Of a stretch of 64,000 nt of DNA, positions 7,341 to 15,933 are shown in pieces. Location: NCBI RefSeq assembly GCF_008329585.1, contig NZ_NPKP01000001.1, forward strand, positions 124,001 to 188,000. Direction: 5' to 3'. A program made the position numbers and the translations under genes. Positions within the stretch are counted from its first letter, which is position 1, and each line of letters opens with the position of its first letter. Source of the DNA: Mycolicibacterium sp. P9-22 (lineage in GTDB: Bacteria; Actinomycetota; Actinomycetes; Mycobacteriales; Mycobacteriaceae). Below the pieces are notes generated by a model. The model saw only the letters and a list, made by a program, of their open reading frames with translations, was not told the DNA's origin and did no database searches.

Positions 7341-8999
7341 CTAGTCATCGGTCCGCAGCAGCAGCACACCGCTGGGGGTCAGGCCGCCGCTGCTGGCGAC
7401 CGCGACCTTCGCGCCGGCCACCTGCCGTTCGCCGGCGTCGCCGCGCAGCTGGGTGACCGCCTCGTGGATGAGGCCCATGCCGTGCGTGCGGCCGTGGGAG
7501 AGCTGGCCGCCGTGGGTGTTCAGCGGGATGACGCCGTCGCGGGCGATGGCGTGACCGCCGTCCAGGAAATCCTTGGCCTCACCGATACCGCAGAAGCCGA
7601 GCGCCTCCAACCAGGACAGGCAGTTGAAGGTGAACCCGTCGTAGAGCTCGGCGACGTCGACATCGCTGGGCCGCAGCGATGTTCGCGACCACAGATGCGC
7701 GGACTGGCCGAGCACCTGCGGCTCGTGGGTCAGCGTGGTCTGATCCCAGTCCAGGCGCTCGATGATCTGGGTGCCGACGGCCTCGACCCGGATCGGTTTC
7801 TGGGGCAGGTCGCGTGCCACGTCGACGGCCGAGACGATGACGGCGACCGCGCCGTCGCACGGCACATCGCAGTCATACAGCCCGAACGGGGTGGTGATCA
7901 TGCGGGCGGACAGATAGTCGTCCATGGTCATCGGGTCGCGGTAGATGGCCGTCGGGTTGAGCGCGGCGTTGGCGCGCTGGTTCAGCGCGATCCAGCCGAG
8001 CGTCTCGCGGGTGGTGCCGTAGCGGTGGAAGTGCCGGGAGGCGTTCTGCGCCAGGGTGTGTGCCGCCGATATGCCGCCGAAGGGCTGTTGCCAGCCGCTG
8101 GCCCGGGCGCCGCCGGGCGGGGACATCTTGCCTTCCTTCATCAACTGCTGGAAGGTGGCCTCCCACAGCGTGCGGAAGCACAACACGTGGCGCGCCATCC
8201 CGGTGGCGACGGCCATCATCGCCGCGATGACCGATCCGCCGGGGCCGAAGGTGTCCATACCGCCGTTGATCCAGGTCGGGCGCAGCCCAAGCGCGCCCTC
8301 GAGCGCGCTGACACCGCCTTCGCCCATACCCGCGACGTCCAGCCCCGGGTAGGTCGACAGGCCGTCGATATCGTCGAAGGTCAGACCGGCGTCCGTGACG
8401 GCCGCCTCGCACGCCTCGATGGTCAGCGACAGGGGCGCCGCCATCAGCCGCCGTCCCAGCCGGGATGCGCCGATGCCGGTGATGGCCGCCTTGTCCTCGA
8501 ACTTCTCGCTCGTCAGCATCGGCCGGACATGCTGGGCGAAATCCGTCGGCGCGATCTCGTCTTCTGGCAGCGCGGTCGGGGCGCCGGGATCTGCGGCCGG
8601 GGCGAACACCGGCAACCAGACATCGTCGAACTGCTGGAAGGCCACCTCGACGGGCTGGCCGATCTCCAGGGCGTCGGCATCGCAGTCAACGATGTTGGTG
8701 GTCAGCCGGACCCGCGGATCCTCCAGGATGGCGACCTCGGCGATGACATACGGCGGCGGCAGATCGGGAAACCCGAAACGGTGGTTGACGCTGAAGCCCG
8801 ACAGCGTGGCCCTGCCCGATACCGCCCGCACACCCAGATCGTGGCTGCGGCAGTACCGGCAGATCGGCGCCGGTGGGTGGATCAGCGCCTTACAAGCCTG
8901 GCACTCCTGGATACGTAACTGTCCGTCAGCGCCCGAAGTCCAGAAGAACTCGTTCTGCACCGTGAGTTGGGGCAGCGGCCGGCCGGGGATGGCGGACAA
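7341..8999 (-). CDS. Fusion of a DUF35 zinc-ribbon/OB-fold domain with an Ltp-type thiolase
   Basis: A 552-residue fusion. Residues 1-135 are a DUF35 protein, with a rubredoxin-like zinc ribbon of Cys33, Cys36, Cys47 and Cys50 followed by an OB fold. Residues about 165-552 are a thiolase-fold protein of the lipid-transfer/SCP2 branch. The usual nucleophilic Cys region reads FGPGGSVIAA and has no Cys, while DVAELYDGFT places Tyr453 where Ltp2-type retro-aldolases have a catalytic Tyr. In steroid side-chain breakdown, DUF35 partners and Ltp2 are separate polypeptides that form a complex. Here they appear joined. An aldolase-type carbon-carbon cleavage of a CoA ester is the best guess. Confidence 0.85.
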   Translation of the reverse strand: MSAIPGRPLPQLTVQNEFFWTSGADGQLRIQECQACKALIHPPAPICRYCRSHDLGVRAVSGRATLSGFSVNHRFGFPDLPPPYVIAEVAILEDPRVRLTTNIVDCDADALEIGQPVEVAFQQFDDVWLPVFAPAADPGAPTALPEDEIAPTDFAQHVRPMLTSEKFEDKAAITGIGASRLGRRLMAAPLSLTIEACEAAVTDAGLTFDDIDGLSTYPGLDVAGMGEGGVSALEGALGLRPTWINGGMDTFGPGGSVIAAMMAVATGMARHVLCFRTLWEATFQQLMKEGKMSPPGGARASGWQQPFGGISAAHTLAQNASRHFHRYGTTRETLGWIALNQRANAALNPTAIYRDPMTMDDYLSARMITTPFGLYDCDVPCDGAVAVIVSAVDVARDLPQKPIRVEAVGTQIIERLDWDQTTLTHEPQVLGQSAHLWSRTSLRPSDVDVAELYDGFTFNCLSWLEALGFCGIGEAKDFLDGGHAIARDGVIPLNTHGGQLSHGRTHGMGLIHEAVTQLRGDAGERQVAGAKVAVASSGGLTPSGVLLLRTDD

Positions 9000-9000
9000 G

Positions 9001-9252
9001 TCAGCTCCTTGCTGTAGTGGCCGCGGGGCCGGCGGCGTGATCCTGGTCCTGCTTCACCGGCGGGATCTCGATGATGGCGTGCACCGGGCAGTCCAGCAGT
9101 GCGCGCATCACCGCGTCGCGATCCTGTTCGGGCACTTCGCCGCTGCCCTCCAGGCAGGCGTAGCCCCAATCGTCCAGCGAGAAGTACTCCGGTGCGTGCT
9201 TGGCGCAGATACCGAATCCGTCGCACAGAGTCCTGTCGAGTTTGATCCTCAT
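9001..9252 (-). CDS. [3Fe-4S] ferredoxin, Phe-type motif
   Basis: An 83-residue ferredoxin with motif C-x2-F-x2-C (Cys10, Cys16) and a distal Cys-Pro at residues 55-56. The variable cluster-adjacent residue is Phe. A 17-residue tail rich in Ala, Asp and Thr extends beyond the usual end. The ATG overlaps the stop of the NuoF-like gene upstream, and the thiolase fusion starts 2 bases after its own stop, so all three are one unit. No P450 lies directly next to it. It probably receives electrons from the NuoF-like protein. Confidence 0.88.
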   Translation of the reverse strand: MRIKLDRTLCDGFGICAKHAPEYFSLDDWGYACLEGSGEVPEQDRDAVMRALLDCPVHAIIEIPPVKQDQDHAAGPAATTARS

Positions 9253-10532
9253 GACACCGCCTCAACTTCGAAGGGACGCAGGGCCGAAAACCCGCTGCAG
9301 TCGGCGCACCCGCCGTCGAGGTGGCTTTCCACGAGTTCGGGGAACTGATCCAGCAGGCTGGCTGCCACATTGGCGGCTCCGTCGAGCGTTGCGCAGGCGC
9401 CACGTCCGCGCAGCACCACCGACCAGCGGCGCAGCCGGGCCACGTCCTCGGCGGTGGCAGCGCCGTCGCGCAGTGCATCGGTGACCGCGGCCATTGCGGC
9501 CGTTCCGTTGAAGCAGGACCCGCACTGCCCGGCATTCTCCCGGTCGAAATAGGCCAGCACCGAGGCGGCCACCGCGACCGGGCAGTCTTCGGTGAGCACC
9601 GCGACGGCGCCGCACCCGAGCCCGCTGCCCAGGGCGCGCACCGACTCATGGTCCAGGGTGGTGTCGACGATGGCCCGGTTGAGCAGGCCGGCGAAGTAGC
9701 CACCCATGAGCGCGCCGGTGACCGCGTCGGGATCGACCCCGTGCAGGACAAGCAGTTCCGATGTCTTGGTGCCGTGTGGGAGTTCGTAGAGGGCGGGTGG
9801 CCGTCCGGCGCCGGTGATGGTGGCCAGGAACGTGCCGGGGGAGGCCTGGGTGCCGTAGCGCCGGAACTCGGCCGGGCCGTGGCGCAGGATGAAGGGCAGG
9901 TGCGAGAGCGTCTCGACGTTGCTCACCAGGGTGGGGTGTCCGGCGACGCCTTCCTCGAACACCCGCGGTGGCTTGTCGGTCGGTTTGGCCGGTCCGCCGT
10001 TGATCACCCGCACCGCCGCCGATTCCTCGCCGGCGATATAGGTAGAATCGACGGTCACCACGCTCACCTGCAAGACGCCCAGATGCGCGCCCGCATCGGC
10101 GAGTGCCGACTCCACCGCGGCGGCCGCGTGCGGGTCGGAGACGTAGACGTAGCCGCGCTCGGCACCGGCGATGCGAGCAGCCAGTCGCAGTCCGTCGAGC
10201 ACCAGGTGCGGCCGGTGACGCAGCAACCAGCGGTCTTTGACCGATGCCGGCTCACCCTCCTCGCCGTTGGCGATCACGACGGTCTGCTTGCCGGCGCGGC
10301 TGGCGGCCCGCACGGTGGTCAGCTTCACCGACAGCGGGAACGCTGCGCCGCCGCGGCCGAGCAGACCGGCGGCGGCGACCGCGTCGAGCAATACGTCGGC
10401 ATCGTCGATCTGTTGATAGCCACCGGCACTCGCGTACTCGGCGACATCCTCGGTGCCCGAGCCTGGCCGCAGCAGCCGGGGGGTGAGTCCGGGCCAGACG
10501 TCGACCTTCAGATCGGTTGCGGTGGTTGTCAT
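9249..10532 (-). CDS. NuoF-like FMN/NADH-binding flavoprotein, probable NADH:ferredoxin reductase
   Basis: A 427-residue protein related to the 51-kDa (NuoF) subunit of complex I. GRGGAAFPLSVK (59-70) and NGEEGEPA (89-96) are the FMN/NADH-binding motifs, and an SLBB-like segment follows. The cluster region has Cys337 and Cys340 in GQCGSC and Cys380 in RGACATLDG, but the position of the third Cys of the NuoF CxxCxxC motif is Gly343. Cys409 and Cys412 near the end are extra. No other nuo gene is present. With a coupled ferredoxin directly downstream, a role as the NADH-dependent reductase feeding the P450 ferredoxins is plausible but inferred. Confidence 0.82.
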   Translation of the reverse strand: MTTTATDLKVDVWPGLTPRLLRPGSGTEDVAEYASAGGYQQIDDADVLLDAVAAAGLLGRGGAAFPLSVKLTTVRAASRAGKQTVVIANGEEGEPASVKDRWLLRHRPHLVLDGLRLAARIAGAERGYVYVSDPHAAAAVESALADAGAHLGVLQVSVVTVDSTYIAGEESAAVRVINGGPAKPTDKPPRVFEEGVAGHPTLVSNVETLSHLPFILRHGPAEFRRYGTQASPGTFLATITGAGRPPALYELPHGTKTSELLVLHGVDPDAVTGALMGGYFAGLLNRAIVDTTLDHESVRALGSGLGCGAVAVLTEDCPVAVAASVLAYFDRENAGQCGSCFNGTAAMAAVTDALRDGAATAEDVARLRRWSVVLRGRGACATLDGAANVAASLLDQFPELVESHLDGGCADCSGFSALRPFEVEAVS

Positions 10533-10568
10533 GATCGGCTGGTCCTTTCCACCGTTAGGCTGACGGCC

Positions 10569-11042
10569 GTGAGAACCGCAGTGGTGCGCGTTGACGTGGA
10601 TCCGCCGGGGCGGCTGACGCCCACACAGCTAGCCGAGGGCATGGCCACACTCCGGCGGCTGTGCGCCCCGATCGGTGCCGAGGTCGTCGAGGCCGACCTC
10701 TCGGTGATGCCGGCCCATCGGCGCGAGGTCGAGGTGCTGCTGGCCGGCGCGGATGCCGACGCGCTGCAGAACGCGGTGGTCACGTTGTGTGGCAAGGCAT
10801 TCGGCACCGATGTGGCGCCCGGTGTGCTGACTTTCGTCAGCCGGGGCACCGATGACGACGCGCACGGTGTACTGGCCGGATTCGGTCTCACCGGAGAGGT
10901 GCGCCGCCATCCCAGCGGTCAGGGCTGGGACGTGGTCGAGGTGACGCTGCGCCGGGCGGATCTGGCCCGGGTGCCCGAAAGCCGTCTCCACACCGCGCTG
11001 GAGGCGTCGCTGAACAGCGAAGTGCGCATCCTGATGCAGTGA
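10569..11042 (+). CDS. Conserved hypothetical protein
   Basis: A 157-residue protein without a motif I recognise. The GTG start gives VRTAVVRVDVDPPG, a plausible first beta strand. It is divergent from the NuoF-like gene across only 36 bases. No signal peptide, membrane segment or cysteine pair is seen. Alternating hydrophobic stretches suggest a small alpha/beta fold. It is convergent with the hydrolase at 11045, two bases away. Codon use matches the neighbours, so the frame is probably real. Confidence 0.7.
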   Translation: MRTAVVRVDVDPPGRLTPTQLAEGMATLRRLCAPIGAEVVEADLSVMPAHRREVEVLLAGADADALQNAVVTLCGKAFGTDVAPGVLTFVSRGTDDDAHGVLAGFGLTGEVRRHPSGQGWDVVEVTLRRADLARVPESRLHTALEASLNSEVRILMQ

Positions 11043-11044
11043 GG

Positions 11045-11968
11045 TCATCGCGGGACGTCCGGGGCGGCCAGGAAGTCCAGGATCGCCGGGGCGGCCTGCA
11101 CCCAGGTGTCGAACAGGCAGAACGTCTTTCCGCCGCTCTGTGCGAACTTCTCTCCGGCGCGCTCCCAGGCATCCTCGGGCCACGGCGGGTCGATCAGCGT
11201 GGAACCCTTGATCAGACAGCTCACCTCCAGGGAGGTGCGCTTGGGATGATCCCAGTCGTTCTCGCCGCCCCGGATGATCAGAGTGGGGACGGTGATGTTG
11301 TCGAACAACTCGTCGGGCACGCCGGGGATGGTCTGGCCGGGCTTGGGCACGTACGCATTGAGCCAGCGCAGCATCACCTTGAGGTAGGCAGCTTGCTCAA
11401 GGTCGAGGAGTCGCCGGCGGTTGGCCGGATTCTGGGCGATGCGCTCGCGCCATTCGGGGACGCTGAGCAGGCCCTCGATGCCCAGACCGCGCACCGCGAG
11501 AATGCTGGGGGTGACGTAATGCCCGCCCAGCACGAAGGACCCGTACACACCGCCGACGATGTTCCACACCACCAGCTTCCGCACGATCTCCGGGTACAGC
11601 ATGGTGGTCAGCATCGAGTCCCGTGCGCCGCCGGACCCGCCGAGGATGATGCATGGTCCGGCATCGAGCTTGGTGATCAGCTGGAACAACGTCTCGGCCC
11701 GCATGTGTGATTCGCTCTGCCCGTAGAACTGCACGTCGGACTTGCCGCAGTTGGGCCGGTCCCACAGCAGCACCCGGTAGCCACCGGCCACCAGGGCCTC
11801 GGCCAGCGGGCGCAGGCCCGGGATGTCCTTGCTGAACCGGCCGCCGGGGGTCAGGGCGATGAATTCGCCTGTCTCGCCCAGGATCTCGTAGACGACGTTG
11901 CCGCCGTTGATCTCGATGGACTGCTCGCCGTTTTCGAGGCTCGGCCCCGTTTCGGTCACCGCAGTCAT
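11045..11968 (-). CDS. Alpha/beta hydrolase
   Basis: A 307-residue alpha/beta hydrolase. The core strand-loop LTPGGRFSKD precedes RVLLWDRPNCGKSD, and the nucleophile elbow GGSGGA gives Ser112. IIRGGENDWDHP carries the probable acid. The ATG at 11968 overlaps the Rieske stop (ATGA) and gives the family's usual length. It is the last gene of the amidohydrolase-amidohydrolase-Rieske-hydrolase unit. The pairing with a small Rieske protein and two amidohydrolases recalls meta-cleavage-type pathways, but the hydrolysed substrate is unknown. Confidence 0.87.
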   Translation of the reverse strand: MTAVTETGPSLENGEQSIEINGGNVVYEILGETGEFIALTPGGRFSKDIPGLRPLAEALVAGGYRVLLWDRPNCGKSDVQFYGQSESHMRAETLFQLITKLDAGPCIILGGSGGARDSMLTTMLYPEIVRKLVVWNIVGGVYGSFVLGGHYVTPSILAVRGLGIEGLLSVPEWRERIAQNPANRRRLLDLEQAAYLKVMLRWLNAYVPKPGQTIPGVPDELFDNITVPTLIIRGGENDWDHPKRTSLEVSCLIKGSTLIDPPWPEDAWERAGEKFAQSGGKTFCLFDTWVQAAPAILDFLAAPDVPR

Positions 11969-12366
11969 GCTTGCACCAGCACATCGTTGCCGACCACCCG
12001 GACCGGGTAGGTGCGGATACTCCACTCCGGTTTCACCGCGGTGGTGCCGGTGGCCAGCTCGAAGCCCCACTGGTGCCACGGGCAGAAGATGTACTCCTTG
12101 TCGCGCACCATGACGGCGTCACCGGGCACGTTCTCGTCGACGATGTTCAGACCGCGCGCTCGGCCCGAACACAGCGGACCGCCCTCATGCGGGCAGTAGT
12201 TCGCGATGGCGTAAAACGTGCCGTTCACGTTGTAGACGCCGACCCCGTGCCGTCCGATGGGCACCAATTTGTGTGCGCCGTGCGGAATCTCGTCGACCGT
12301 GGCGACGATGTGCTCGCGTCCTTGCGCCAGGCGGGGCTCACGCCCTGCCTCCGTTTCGTTACTCAT
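11965..12366 (-). CDS. Rieske [2Fe-2S] ferredoxin-like protein
   Basis: A 133-residue Rieske protein with a complete ligand set: Cys58-x-His60 in YCPHEGGPL and Cys95-x2-His98 in FCPWHQWGF. There is no catalytic oxygenase domain, so it is a stand-alone electron carrier or an oxygenase partner. Its stop overlaps the hydrolase start, and it begins 3 bases after the amidohydrolase stop. No large oxygenase subunit lies in the window. It might serve one of the P450s or an enzyme elsewhere; that is inference. Confidence 0.9.
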   Translation of the reverse strand: MSNETEAGREPRLAQGREHIVATVDEIPHGAHKLVPIGRHGVGVYNVNGTFYAIANYCPHEGGPLCSGRARGLNIVDENVPGDAVMVRDKEYIFCPWHQWGFELATGTTAVKPEWSIRTYPVRVVGNDVLVQA

Positions 12367-12369
12367 GGG

Positions 12370-13515
12370 TCAGAAAACCCGAACCTGGCCCTCGAGGGCC
12401 GGCACGGTTTCCGGCACATTCCGGTAGGTCGCCATCCCGTTGCGGAACATGATGGGTTCGCGGGCGTGCTCGGGCAGGTGCTTGACCAACCAGCGTGGGT
12501 CGTCGAACGTCCAGTGCGGGTAATCGCTGCTGAACAGCAGGATCTTCTCGCACTCCATCCATTCGAAGGCGCGGGTCAACTCGGTCTTGTCCTCCGGATA
12601 GTCCAGTGGCTGGGTGGTGAACTTGATGTGGTCCTTCACGTACTCGCTGGGCTTGCGTTTGATGTCCATCCACGACTTACGGGCCGCGTAGATGGCGTCC
12701 ATCCGCCACATCAACGGCAGGATCCAGGTGAACGCGTGCTCGACGAAGACGATCTTGAGCGTCGGATGCCGGTCGAAGGTGCCGTCGAAGATCAGGCTCA
12801 TCACCTGGTTCGCCGCCAGCAGCGAGTAGGTGACCATGAAATCGTGGTTGTAGCTGGGCAATCCGACCGGTGGCATGGGCAGCTCGTCATAGTGGCTGCG
12901 CGACAGGTGACAGCTCACCGGGATGTCGTGCTTGGCGGCTGCCGCCCAGATGGGGTCGTACTTGGGGTTGCCCCATGACGGGCGTGGCTCGGCTTTGATC
13001 AGGATCTGCGACATGAAGGGGTGATCGGCCCAGCGCTCGACCTCCTCGACGCTCTTCTCGGGTTCCTCGATGGCCAGGCAGATCGATCCGCGCCAGCGCT
13101 CATGCCAGTTGTTCTGGCTGTCCAGCCAGTGATTGGCCTGCCAGTCGTTGAGCGCCATCGACATGGCGTGCTGCGCTTCCGGGATGCGCGCCGGGTAGGC
13201 GGCGGGCTCCAGGATCGCGATATCGGCGCCGGCTTCCATGATCAGCTGCTTGAACGCCAGTTCGGGGTCGCTGCAGGGGAACTGGCCATCCGCCGGAAAG
13301 GAGTCCAGGCGCATGGCATAGGAGTGCGCGTAGTCGGGCGCGTCGTAATAGATCTGGTCGCCGACCTTGTGGGTGCCGAAATACCTGCTGCGCCACGGCT
13401 CGGGGATGTACTGGCCGAGGTCGCCTGCGCGCGGGGCGGGATGGACATCGGAGTCGACGCACCGCACGGCGATGCGCTCGGTGGCAGGTAGCCGGGGGTT
13501 GGCTGTGGTGGTCAT
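12370..13515 (-). CDS. Amidohydrolase-2 family protein (ACMSD-like)
   Basis: 381 residues of the amidohydrolase_2 (ACMSD/decarboxylase) superfamily. The N-terminal metal motif reads VDSDVHP, a His on a beta strand occurs in PVSCHLSRSH, and FSSDYPHW near the C-terminus has the metal-binding Asp. The ATG at 13515 is chosen over an upstream in-frame start because residues before MTTTANPRL look like leader sequence. Family members are hydrolases or non-oxidative decarboxylases and hydratases. The partner gene just upstream is a divergent relative lacking key residues. Confidence 0.88.
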   Translation of the reverse strand: MTTTANPRLPATERIAVRCVDSDVHPAPRAGDLGQYIPEPWRSRYFGTHKVGDQIYYDAPDYAHSYAMRLDSFPADGQFPCSDPELAFKQLIMEAGADIAILEPAAYPARIPEAQHAMSMALNDWQANHWLDSQNNWHERWRGSICLAIEEPEKSVEEVERWADHPFMSQILIKAEPRPSWGNPKYDPIWAAAAKHDIPVSCHLSRSHYDELPMPPVGLPSYNHDFMVTYSLLAANQVMSLIFDGTFDRHPTLKIVFVEHAFTWILPLMWRMDAIYAARKSWMDIKRKPSEYVKDHIKFTTQPLDYPEDKTELTRAFEWMECEKILLFSSDYPHWTFDDPRWLVKHLPEHAREPIMFRNGMATYRNVPETVPALEGQVRVF

Positions 13516-13537
13516 GGTGTTTGCCTCCTCGTTCCCT

Positions 13538-14650
13538 CTACTGTGCCCCGGCGGCGGATGCGATGACCGGACTTTGAATCCCGTACAGGTCGGCCGCATT
13601 GCGCCAGCACAGTTTGTCGCGTTGCTCGGGGCTGTAGCTGCTCGGCACCGAGAGCTCGTTGAGCTGCCAGTGCGGGTAGCTGGATCCGTACATCATCATG
13701 TCGTCCTTGCCGGTGAATCCGGCCCACTCACCGGCGAAGTCGACATCACCCGGTCCGTCCAGCGCACCCTGCACGAAGTAAACATGTTCGGGCAGGTAGT
13801 CACTGGGCATCTTGGGGGCCCACGGTGTCTGCTCCAAATGCGGGCGGCCAAAGCAGTCCATCCGCCACATGAACGGTGTCAGCAGGTCGGCGGCGCCGTC
13901 GGCCCAGACAAACTTCAGCGCGGGCAGCCGTTCGAAGACGCCTTCGGCGATCATGTTCATCAGGTGGTACAGGAAGTTCAGTGCGGTGAACCCCACGTAC
14001 TGCTCGTAGGTGCGGGTGATTCCGTTCGGTGTCGGCGGCAGCGCGACCCCCGAGCCGACCTCGAAGTGCACGGAGACCGGCAGTCCGGCGTCGACGGCGG
14101 CCTCCCACAGCGGCCAGAACTGTGGCTTTCCGTAGAGCTCGCGCGACTGCAGCGGAATGCCGAGCTGAACCACCTGTGGGTGGTCCTTGTACTTGTCGAT
14201 CTCGCGCAGCGCGCCGGCGATGTCGTCGGGATTGACCCGGATGGTGCCGCGGAAGCGATCGCCGAATTCGTCATGCGCCAGCCAGCGCGTCACCATCATC
14301 TCGTTGTGCGCCGCGGCGATCGCGGAACCGAGGTGACGGTCGGGCATGATGCCGCGCGTCATCGGGTGCAGGATCGCGATGTCCACGCCGCGGTCGGTGA
14401 ACAGGTGCTTGGCCACGACGGCGGGATCCGAGCCGGGGTACTGACCGTCGGGTCCCGTGGTTCGCGGGGCGTACTCGCCGCCGGGCGCCCCGTACCAGTC
14501 CATTTCGTAGTCCGGGAATCCGCGGCTGCTGAACGGTTCCTTTAGGAAGTTCTTGCGGAGGTCCTTGTTCGACTCGACGAAGATGTGCACGCTGGTGTCG
14601 ATGACGGGGGTCGTCACGACGTTCCCGGCACCGTCCTGCAGTTCTTTCAC
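13538..14650 (-). CDS. Amidohydrolase-2 family protein with altered metal-site residues
   Basis: 370 residues, homologous in layout to the next gene. The first motif reads IDTSVHIF, where the neighbour has DSDVH, and the late motif reads YGSSYPHW where the neighbour has SSDYPHW. The late metal-ligand Asp is thus Ser here. The strand His (SVHFEVGSG) is kept. It may be a non-catalytic or altered partner of the 12370-13515 protein. It is the first gene of a four-gene minus-strand unit, and its promoter region contains a match to the locus palindrome. Confidence 0.85.
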   Translation of the reverse strand: MKELQDGAGNVVTTPVIDTSVHIFVESNKDLRKNFLKEPFSSRGFPDYEMDWYGAPGGEYAPRTTGPDGQYPGSDPAVVAKHLFTDRGVDIAILHPMTRGIMPDRHLGSAIAAAHNEMMVTRWLAHDEFGDRFRGTIRVNPDDIAGALREIDKYKDHPQVVQLGIPLQSRELYGKPQFWPLWEAAVDAGLPVSVHFEVGSGVALPPTPNGITRTYEQYVGFTALNFLYHLMNMIAEGVFERLPALKFVWADGAADLLTPFMWRMDCFGRPHLEQTPWAPKMPSDYLPEHVYFVQGALDGPGDVDFAGEWAGFTGKDDMMMYGSSYPHWQLNELSVPSSYSPEQRDKLCWRNAADLYGIQSPVIASAAGAQ

Positions 14651-14726
14651 CGTGGTCCATCCTTAGCTCTGCGGCCGGGCCGGGGGCACAGCCCAGCGCG
14701 ACGTCCCGAACCTCAGTGTAGATCCT

Positions 14727-14755
14727 TGTTCTTCAATAGCAAGAACATTGTTCTC
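14727..14755. promoter_or_regulatory. Palindromic operator, three half-sites (amidohydrolase side)
   Basis: AAGAAC-ATT-GTTCTC at 14741-14755 matches the window's recurring GAGAAY-N3-RTTCTC pattern at 9 of 12 half-site positions. A further half-site, GTTCTT, lies 7 bases to the left (14728-14733). It is 78-105 bases upstream of the amidohydrolase start. The 7-then-3 layout recurs exactly at 37343 and 43391. Confidence 0.6.
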
Positions 14756-14842
14756 CAGCGGATCGCTTACATCTTCGCTGGTGAGAGTGTCTGCTGGTCA
14801 GTCGCGTAGCGCACCGCTGGCGAAACTTCATAGCCGTCAGAG

Positions 14843-14881
14843 GAGAATGTCACCGCCTTTCAGGAGAATGCTATTCTCCTG
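14843..14881. promoter_or_regulatory. Palindromic operator upstream of the acyl-CoA dehydrogenase pair
   Basis: Perfect 9-base arms, CAGGAGAAT at 14861-14869 and ATTCTCCTG at 14873-14881, flank GCT. This is the best copy of the GAGAAT-N3-ATTCTC pattern. A separate GAGAAT half-site at 14843 lies 21 bases, two helical turns, to the left. The ATG of the dehydrogenase is 33 bases downstream. Confidence 0.7.
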
Positions 14882-14913
14882 CGAACGGAACTAGTGCAGG
14901 CGGGAGGTGCCAG

Positions 14914-15933
14914 ATGCTTCTGGAGTTCGACTCTGATCAGCGGCTATGGCAGGAAACGGTGCGTGACGCGGTAGGCAAACAGTGCCCGGCGTCACTGGTC
15001 CGGGGAATCGCGGAAAAGGGCGATGACCCGACCCCGCTGTGGAAGTCGTATCTGGAAGCCGGCTGGACCGAGCTCACCGACCCGCAGAACGCGGTCGAAC
15101 TCGCCATCGTGCTCGAGGAACTGGGCCGGGCCACCGACCCGACACCGTTCCTGGCCACGCTGTCGCAGTTCGCGCCGCTGGCAGGCGAGCGGTACGACGC
15201 CGCCAAGGCCGGCGCCGCGATCTATGAAGGCGTCAGCGCCAACTGGAGCCGGCAGGGCTGGGAACTGGACGGCACCTCGAAATTCGTGCTCGACGGTGAT
15301 CGCGCCGAACAACTTGCGGTGGTGACGCCCGCCGGAGTGTTCGTGATCGACGGCGGAGCCGTCAGGACCCGGCGCCGCGATGTGTTCGATCCGGTGCTGC
15401 ATATCGCCGAGGTGACCTTCGACCGCCTGCGGGTGGAGGAATCCGACCGCCTCGATCTCGAACCGGCGGCCGCGCTGGACCTGGTCGAGCGGTCGCGGCA
15501 CATCGCGTTGATGGGTATCGCCATTCACACCGTCGGGGCGTGTCAGCGCATCCTGGATCTCGCACTCGAACATGCCAAGAGCCGCCACCAGTTCGGCGTG
15601 CCGATCGGATCGTTCCAGGCCATCCAGCACAAGGCCACCGACATGTACGTGGCCATCGAACGGGCCCGGGCGCTGTCCTATTTCGCCGCCCTCACCATCG
15701 CCGCGGATGACCCGCGGCGCCGGATCGCCGCGGCCATGGCCAAGGCCAGCGCGGGGGAGTGCCAGACGCTGGTGTTCCAGCACGGCCTGCAGACCTTCGG
15801 AGCCATGGGCTTCACCTGGGAGAACGACCTTCAGTTCGCGCTGAAGCGGGCCAAGGCCGGCGAGCTGCTGCTCGGCGGCGCCGCTGAACACCGCGCCCTC
15901 ATCGCCGAGGAGTTTGATGCAACTCGAATTTGA
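14914..15933 (+). CDS. Acyl-CoA dehydrogenase, smaller subunit of a paired enzyme
   Basis: 339 residues of the acyl-CoA dehydrogenase fold. It is shorter than the usual 380-400, and its N-terminal and middle domains are abbreviated. The C-terminal helices are recognisable (HAKSRHQFGVPIGSFQAIQHK and GAMGFTWENDL). The next gene is a second, full-length member overlapping by 17 bases. Paired, unequal members in mycobacteria (for example ChsE1/ChsE2 and FadE26/FadE27) form alpha2-beta2 enzymes on steroid-derived CoA esters. A mixed oligomer is therefore likely here. Confidence 0.9.
   Translation: MLLEFDSDQRLWQETVRDAVGKQCPASLVRGIAEKGDDPTPLWKSYLEAGWTELTDPQNAVELAIVLEELGRATDPTPFLATLSQFAPLAGERYDAAKAGAAIYEGVSANWSRQGWELDGTSKFVLDGDRAEQLAVVTPAGVFVIDGGAVRTRRRDVFDPVLHIAEVTFDRLRVEESDRLDLEPAAALDLVERSRHIALMGIAIHTVGACQRILDLALEHAKSRHQFGVPIGSFQAIQHKATDMYVAIERARALSYFAALTIAADDPRRRIAAAMAKASAGECQTLVFQHGLQTFGAMGFTWENDLQFALKRAKAGELLLGGAAEHRALIAEEFDATRI

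Noticed and set aside
9321..10568. Plus-strand extension upstream of the hypothetical gene at 10569
   Set aside because: The open frame runs back through the NuoF-like gene on the other strand. The GTG at 10569 is the first sensible start outside it.
14741..14755. KstR-type cholesterol operator (AAC-N2-GTT)
   Set aside because: The half-sites AAC and GTT are present but 3 bases apart, not 2, and the other copies in the window read GAGAAT/ATTCTC. It fits the local palindrome better.
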